Under the pieces are notes generated by a model, which was not told the DNA's origin, searched no databases, and saw nothing but the letters and a program-made list of their open reading frames with translations. A stretch of DNA of 9,570 bases from Minisyncoccota bacterium (lineage in GTDB: Bacteria > Patescibacteriota > Minisyncoccia > Moranbacterales > GCA-2747515): positions 1-9,570 of the forward strand of contig CALIRC010000112.1 in NCBI GenBank assembly GCA_938044295.1, given 5' to 3'. Both the position numbers and the translations under genes were made by a program. Position 1 is the stretch's first letter; the number at the start of each line of letters is the position of its first letter. This document shows positions 5,477 through 9,570 of the stretch, piece after piece.

Positions 5477-5530
5477 TTTTTTTGATTATTTGTATTTGTA
5501 TAACATCTTCGCAACTATCTTTTTCTTGTT

Positions 5531-5641
5531 AGGACTTCCTCACTTTGCGCACTGCTTCGTTATAAACATTCCTTTTTCTGACGTACGTCGTCAGACAAAG
5601 GAGTGTTTGTGCCTCACTTTGGTGCAATGTGAGGAAGTCCT
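5531..5641. repeat. 111-bp imperfect inverted repeat (MITE-like or large RNA hairpin)
   Basis: The ends match perfectly over 13 bases: AGGACTTCCTCAC (5531-5543) and GTGAGGAAGTCCT (5629-5641). Similarity continues inward with interruptions (AAACA, TCCTTT and TCTGACG on the left all recur inverted on the right) to the centre near 5584. CTTGT occurs just outside each end (5525-5529 and 5643-5647), each one base from the repeat, which could be a target duplication. It lies between the vWA operon's terminator and the single-domain deoxyribosyltransferase-like gene. There is no coding capacity. A non-autonomous element relic and a structured regulatory hairpin are both possible. Confidence 0.6.
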
Positions 5642-5651
5642 CCTTGTAAAG

Positions 5652-5679
5652 AAAAACAGCAGGAACTTTGTTCCTGCTG
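5652..5679 (-). terminator. Rho-independent terminator of the kinase/nicotinamidase/vWA operon
   Basis: CAGCAGGAAC (5657-5666) pairs perfectly with GTTCCTGCTG (5670-5679) around a three-base loop. On the minus strand this 10-bp stem is followed by UUUUU (complement of 5652-5656). It starts 13 bases after the vWA gene's stop and is the clear end of the operon entering from the right edge. Confidence 0.92.
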
Positions 5680-5691
5680 AAAATATTGCCG

Positions 5692-6540
5692 TTAAATTAT
5701 GTCGTCATCTTCTGCAGCTACTGCTGCTGCCACTGCTGTAGCAGCATCTCCTCCAGCTGATATTTTACTCATGACACGCATTAGTCGGCGAAATCGACTG
5801 CGATACTCTCCATCTGTTTCACCAGGCTTCTTATTGAAGCATTCGATATTTTCTGGACTGATGCCCAAATCAATCGCTGCTTGCCGCGGATTTTGCGATC
5901 CACCTTCTGTTTCGAAGTATAGATAGGAGTACCGAATTAGTGACTTATTTGCACCTTGAATGACCTTTCGTGGCTCATCGATATCCAATGGATAATCATT
6001 ATTATCTCCATCAGCGAGGATGATTACATCGACTTCAGGATGTGTGCCAGTCCTATTTACTTCTTCTGATCCATACCGTAGTACCGTTGCTGTTCCTTCA
6101 ATAATGGCTTTATACTGCGCTGTTGCTTGCCCTCTGAATGGATTATAGTCCGCTTTTGACAATTTTGGCAGATCCTCTAAGGCATGGAAGGCTGTCATTT
6201 TTTTGTTTTCGTCTTCCTGTAGCCAAAGAGGTGTACAGTTGGATGAAAATGACATTCCCCCAATGCGCAGAACGCTGATATCATCTTCGCGCGCTTCTTT
6301 TGTTGCGGGAATATACTCATCGTTAAATCCATCGATCAGTAATTGTGCGACCTCATGCATAGATGGAGATCTATCGATGATGAAATATACGATCCGTATA
6401 CCACCCCCTAACATCAACTCATCTGTTGTGATATCTTGACCCCTCACTATGGGCGCTGCAATGCTTTGTGCCTTCAGCGAGATAACACTTGACACGTCGA
6501 AGTCATCAAAAAATGGTGCGATATTTGTTTTTGACGTCAT
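5692..6540 (-). CDS. TerY/YegL-like von Willebrand factor A domain protein
   Basis: This 282-residue protein carries one vWA domain, a metal-dependent protein-binding fold. The full metal site (MIDAS) is present: DRSPS (residues 56-60, the DxSxS motif, after the strand IRIVYFII), T140 in RGQATAQY, and D177 in VIILADGDNN. The stretch MHEVAQLLIDGFNDEYI after the motif resembles TerY and E. coli YegL. The N-terminus (1-45) is outside the core. The C-terminus is an alanine-rich run ending in acidic residues (264-282), possibly a flexible tail or docking element. There is no signal peptide, so it is cytosolic. The ATG has a GAGGAAG site eight bases upstream. It is the last gene of an operon after the YegI-like kinase and the nicotinamidase. 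TerY-type vWA proteins pair with a kinase and a PP2C phosphatase in known stress systems, so a scaffold or phosphorylation target is likely. Confidence 0.85.
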   Translation of the reverse strand: MTSKTNIAPFFDDFDVSSVISLKAQSIAAPIVRGQDITTDELMLGGGIRIVYFIIDRSPSMHEVAQLLIDGFNDEYIPATKEAREDDISVLRIGGMSFSSNCTPLWLQEDENKKMTAFHALEDLPKLSKADYNPFRGQATAQYKAIIEGTATVLRYGSEEVNRTGTHPEVDVIILADGDNNDYPLDIDEPRKVIQGANKSLIRYSYLYFETEGGSQNPRQAAIDLGISPENIECFNKKPGETDGEYRSRFRRLMRVMSKISAGGDAATAVAAAVAAEDDDII

Positions 6541-6584
6541 GATAAATTCTTCCTCTTGGTTGTGTTTTGGTTTTGACGAATGAT

Positions 6585-6610
6585 GCAGAGACCATGAATC
6601 AGGTCTCTGC
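6585..6610 (-). other. Hairpin between the nicotinamidase and vWA genes
   Basis: GCAGAGACC (6585-6593) pairs perfectly with GGTCTCTGC (6602-6610) around an eight-base loop. No U-run follows on the minus strand, so it is not a standard terminator. It sits in the 94-base gap between two genes of one operon and may adjust their relative expression by RNA processing or protection. Confidence 0.6.
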
Positions 6611-6634
6611 TGTAAACTACGTACGATTACTTAC

Positions 6635-7678
6635 TTATGCAGCTTCTGCAAATGATGCGTTATGGTCGATAAATTTTACACCATCTTTTTGCGCCTGCGC
6701 GTCTTGCTTCATGACGTGATCAGCGTTTGGAACAATTGCTGCTGTACAATCAGTAAGGAAAACGAGTTTTTCCATGTACTCTGTACCGCGCAAATTATCC
6801 ATTGTCTGCTTCTTCATGTAGAAGTCACAAAAATCTGTGGCAATTCCAGCAAACTCAATTCTGAAAAACATCTTAAATGCTTTGATGATGTCTTCCTGAA
6901 AACCTCCTTGTTCGTGATCATCATCAGGTCTACAAGGCATAAGCGGTCCAAACCAGTCAGTATTTGCGATGTGTCCTTTTGGAATCAACGTCGGCATCAA
7001 ACTCAAAGCACCTTCTGCAAATGCAACCACTTCTTGCAATAATGGGTGAAAATTTACACCATCTGAACCCAACTTGCAATGCGTCACAAATACCCAAATA
7101 TCGCCCTGATTTGTATCGTTGAGATGATTTGAATAATCCACAGTATCACTTGAATCAAACTTCGACCTGTAATAGCCGATGTCATATGGACCGTCTGCAC
7201 TATAGCCCGTTGCCTTGAATACTGCTTTGTGTGGGTCCTCAATTGAAAGCGTTGCTGCATTTCCATGTTCACGTAAATCTAGCGGCATACCTTTTTCATC
7301 TCTCCATCGCACATCATACGAGATATGTTGCCCACAGTGGCCATCTTGCGACCAAATTATTCCGGCGTACTTACTTGATACAATTCCATTTATTGCGCGA
7401 ACGCACGTACGTAGTATTGCATCGTCTGCTCCTTGTACAGGCAACCTTCCGCTTTCGCGAAAATCATTTTGCAGATCAGTAGCCATAAGTGCTGTTGCTT
7501 TTCCTTGTGCGATGAGTTTTTGTGCTGTTTTTAAACCATTCTCTGCAGCAAATTTTACTCCTTCGATGTACGCACTTGCTAAATCTGGTGTGTAGCTCTG
7601 ATAAGCCTTTTGAGGATTCCAGAAATCTGGCGTATACAATAGTGGTGCATGGTCACACACATTTATTTTTTCTGTCAT
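6635..7678 (-). CDS. Nicotinamidase-like cysteine hydrolase with an inserted segment
   Basis: This 347-residue protein fits nicotinamidase (PncA), which hydrolyses nicotinamide to nicotinate and ammonia. The catalytic triad is visible: D68 in ALMATDLQNDF, K234 in LIPKGH, and C284 in AGIATDFCDFY. The metal ligands are D112, H114 and H118 in SQDGHCGQHISY, with a fourth, H200, in VTHCKLGSDGVNFHP, which aligns with the HCxxGTxGxxxHP stretch of PncA. It is much longer than usual (nicotinamidases are about 180-220 residues). The extra length is an N-terminal extension of about 55 residues, an insertion of about 65 residues between H118 and H200, and added residues around 240-265. The start chosen (ATG at 7678) has a GGAG site six bases upstream and leaves a 22-base gap after the kinase stop; a longer frame would overlap the kinase. 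A related isochorismatase-like amidase cannot be excluded. Confidence 0.83.
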   Translation of the reverse strand: MTEKINVCDHAPLLYTPDFWNPQKAYQSYTPDLASAYIEGVKFAAENGLKTAQKLIAQGKATALMATDLQNDFRESGRLPVQGADDAILRTCVRAINGIVSSKYAGIIWSQDGHCGQHISYDVRWRDEKGMPLDLREHGNAATLSIEDPHKAVFKATGYSADGPYDIGYYRSKFDSSDTVDYSNHLNDTNQGDIWVFVTHCKLGSDGVNFHPLLQEVVAFAEGALSLMPTLIPKGHIANTDWFGPLMPCRPDDDHEQGGFQEDIIKAFKMFFRIEFAGIATDFCDFYMKKQTMDNLRGTEYMEKLVFLTDCTAAIVPNADHVMKQDAQAQKDGVKFIDHNASFAEAA

Positions 7679-7684
7679 TTTAAT

Positions 7685-7688
7685 CTCC
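7685..7688 (-). promoter_or_regulatory. Ribosome-binding site that fixes the nicotinamidase start
   Basis: The minus strand reads GGAG (complement of 7685-7688), then ATTAAA, then ATG at 7678. It lies in the 22-base gap after the kinase stop codon. The more upstream in-frame ATG at 7759 would begin inside the kinase gene with low-complexity, serine-rich residues, so it is unlikely to be the start. Confidence 0.75.
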
Positions 7689-7700
7689 GATTGTGTTGAT

Positions 7701-9570
7701 TTACTTCTTGGTGATTGCGATGATTCCATCGCGACGTGGGACACAGATTTTTCTGCCAAACTTCAACAGTCCATCATTTGGTCCGATCATTTTCTCTGTT
7801 CCTTTGATTGGTGTGTAAGCACCATTTTTTAGATCTTGTTTCACAAGGCCCTCTGTCGAGATGTGTAAAACACTACTGCCTTGGTATAACTTTCCAGTAA
7901 GTCCTTCCCAGTACTTAAATGCACTTTCGTCAGCGTTAATCAGCATATCATCTATTACATCTCCATTTAAGGTGATGATTGTATACCGCACTGACTCTCT
8001 CCCTCTGTAGATCGTTTTTCGTACAAGCAAAATTTTCTCTGTGTGAAAATAGACTTTGAAGTCTTCCAGTTTTTCTCCTCTACGCATTGCTGACACATTG
8101 ATATTACTGAACGATAACTTTGAATCATCATTTTCTTGTTGTGCACAGACAAACCACTGATAGTCTCTTCGTGATCGGTTGTAGCCAAACAACACCTCAC
8201 GATCTGCACCTGACATACGGTCAGCTGTGAACCACGTCTGCCCTCTAAAAACCTTTGTAATCGAATTATTGGTAAGAACTTCTCCGAACAGTTTATTTTG
8301 AACGATTGAATTTCCAGCAATTCTGTACAGGTATTTTGCGGTAGTAGAGAACACCGCAGAATCATTTTCCAGTGTCGCAGTCGACGATTTTGAGATAAAT
8401 GTGAGCGTACCTCCTGAGATCCTGTATATGTCAAGCTCCACTGGAGATGCTGCATAAGGTTCCTGACAGACAACAAGACATGCATCGAAAAACCTATATC
8501 GCATCCCTTTTTTTGCTTTGATATTGGTTTGAATCGTGTGCACCTTGCCATCTTGCATGATTGTTGCTATGTGCAGTTGATCATTCTGACGGCGTATGAC
8601 TCGTAGTTCTTCACCCACAGACTGTACAAAAATTATTGTTCCACCTGCTACAAAAAAGCTATCGTCTATCATTATTTGCGTAATTGCACTTAGATCGATC
8701 GTGGTTTTTTCATGGCAGAGTGGACAATGCGTTCGCATTGCTGTATATTGTCCTCCACAGCTCTCACACACTACAATTGTTTCAGCAAATTCCTGCAATA
8801 ATTCTGTGTTGATAGGATCTTTATTCTCCCTCTTGAGAATACTGATTACATAATTGAGAACGTCATCACTTAAGACCTCTGGAGATGGCAGAATCGATGG
8901 ATAGATAACATCACTGTCGAAAATTGTAATACCATTTTTCACTCTCTCTTGCAGGCTATGATATCGATCATGTATACCCATCCGAAATGGGTGCGCTCCT
9001 GAGAGTGCCATGAGTACATACATAACCATCAAAGAAAATCGGTCGTGATGCATTTCATGTCGTATCACTTTTGAACTCCCTACATTGAGATTTGGGTAGA
9101 GATCTGGATGGCAGAATATTTCTGTTGTCGCAAGACATGGAAATCCTTTATGACTCCAACTATCCGTATCTACCCATGCTCTGTGTGCCAAGTCAGGACT
9201 GATCATAATTGACCCAACGTTAATGTCACCTATCGCTTCTATCTTTCCATCTACAAGTGCATGATCGCCAAAGAGTGCTATGAATAACTGTGATATTTCC
9301 TTGAGTCCAATTGCGTGATCTGTTTTGAATCGCTGTTCTAGCAAATTTTTTACTTTCACAAAATTTGGCGGAAGCTTGCGCATCATATAGCCGATCACAT
9401 CGCCTTTTCTGTTGGTAGCAATATGCCTTGGTAGAATAAACTGCTTAGGTAACGCGAGATCACTCTCACATATGGATGTGATTTTTTTTGCTCGAAATGC
9501 AGCTATTTTTATACTGCCAACATCATCTTCTGGCGGGTGAAACAATTTTACACATGCACGAGAGTTTTTT
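7701..9570 (-). CDS. YegI-like protein kinase with zinc ribbon and C-terminal beta-rich domain, partial at the N-terminus
   Basis: About 622 residues are visible; the reading frame is open through the right edge, so the true start and glycine loop lie outside. ACVKLFHP (visible residues 5-12) holds the likely ATP-binding lysine, K8. Next come the hinge-like GYMMRKLPPNF (60-70), a catalytic loop IGDINVGSIMI (113-123) with D115, the metal aspartate motif VDTDSW (133-138) and HDRFSLMVMYVLMALSGAHPF (175-195). This order matches YegI-type kinases. Around 268-285 is a CxxC...CxxC zinc ribbon (CESC and CPLC). The remaining 330 residues are strand-rich with repeated short blades, suggesting a beta-propeller-like sensor. 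There is no membrane segment. In the catalytic loop, serine replaces the usual asparagine five residues after the aspartate. It heads the visible part of the operon; the operon promoter and any PP2C phosphatase gene would be to the right, outside the window. Confidence 0.82.
   Translation of the reverse strand, partial: KNSRACVKLFHPPEDDVGSIKIAAFRAKKITSICESDLALPKQFILPRHIATNRKGDVIGYMMRKLPPNFVKVKNLLEQRFKTDHAIGLKEISQLFIALFGDHALVDGKIEAIGDINVGSIMISPDLAHRAWVDTDSWSHKGFPCLATTEIFCHPDLYPNLNVGSSKVIRHEMHHDRFSLMVMYVLMALSGAHPFRMGIHDRYHSLQERVKNGITIFDSDVIYPSILPSPEVLSDDVLNYVISILKRENKDPINTELLQEFAETIVVCESCGGQYTAMRTHCPLCHEKTTIDLSAITQIMIDDSFFVAGGTIIFVQSVGEELRVIRRQNDQLHIATIMQDGKVHTIQTNIKAKKGMRYRFFDACLVVCQEPYAASPVELDIYRISGGTLTFISKSSTATLENDSAVFSTTAKYLYRIAGNSIVQNKLFGEVLTNNSITKVFRGQTWFTADRMSGADREVLFGYNRSRRDYQWFVCAQQENDDSKLSFSNINVSAMRRGEKLEDFKVYFHTEKILLVRKTIYRGRESVRYTIITLNGDVIDDMLINADESAFKYWEGLTGKLYQGSSVLHISTEGLVKQDLKNGAYTPIKGTEKMIGPNDGLLKFGRKICVPRRDGIIAITKK

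Noticed and set aside
5531..5641. The inverted repeat as an integron attC site
   Set aside because: The size is in range, but the ends do not fit the RYYYAAC and GTTRRRY core sites on either strand, and no integrase is present.
5700..5755. GCT/GCA-rich stretch as a tandem DNA repeat
   Set aside because: It encodes the alanine-rich tail of the vWA protein and shows no regular repeat unit.
118..7412. Scattered CGTACG hexamers as a possible modification or uptake motif
   Set aside because: About six copies occur at irregular places in coding and noncoding DNA; this could be chance in a window this size.
7679..7759. A longer N-terminus for the nicotinamidase overlapping the kinase gene
   Set aside because: The extra 27 residues are low-complexity and lack a ribosome site; the internal ATG has GGAG at correct spacing.

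Overview
This window looks like an accessory region of a bacterial chromosome (or a large bacterial mobile element). The code is the standard bacterial one: ATG or GTG starts, TAA or TAG stops, GGAG-type ribosome sites, sigma70-type promoters and intrinsic terminators. Base composition is moderately AT-rich. A small-genome candidate-phylum bacterium is possible, but no gene here fixes the lineage, so that is only a guess. There are no rRNA, tRNA, transposase, CRISPR or phage structural genes.

Layout, left to right. Positions 1-528 (-): a NadD-like nucleotidyltransferase cut by the left edge. Positions 717-1349 (-): a RimJ/RimL-type GNAT acetyltransferase with two tandem upstream promoters, one overlapping a palindrome. 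Positions 1710-3135 (-): a complete two-gene unit with its own promoter and terminator, holding a nucleoside hydrolase family protein and an overlapping 129-residue unknown. Positions 3319-3576 (-): an 85-residue unknown with its own terminator. Positions 3753-4634 (+): the only plus-strand gene, a protein with two tandem nucleoside-deoxyribosyltransferase-like domains, behind a near-consensus promoter. Positions 4635-5008: no convincing gene, but dense plus-strand hairpins ending in a terminator. Positions 5030-5476 (-): a single-domain nucleoside-deoxyribosyltransferase-like protein. Positions 5531-5641: a 111-bp imperfect inverted repeat. Positions 5692-9570 (-): an operon of a YegI-like kinase (cut by the right edge), a nicotinamidase-like hydrolase and a TerY/YegL-like von Willebrand A protein, ending in a clean terminator.

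The theme is the N-glycosidic and nicotinamide end of nucleotide metabolism. A nicotinamidase would turn nicotinamide into nicotinate. A NadD-like enzyme would adenylylate nicotinate mononucleotide. A nucleoside hydrolase and two deoxyribosyltransferase-like proteins belong to families that cleave or exchange base-sugar bonds. One arm is tied by operon structure to a TerY/YegL-type vWA plus YegI-type kinase pair, which in known systems acts with a PP2C phosphatase in phosphorylation-based stress responses. The inference is a locus that senses, degrades or rebuilds NAD or a NAD-like nucleoside. Each family assignment is fairly safe. The shared pathway is a hypothesis.
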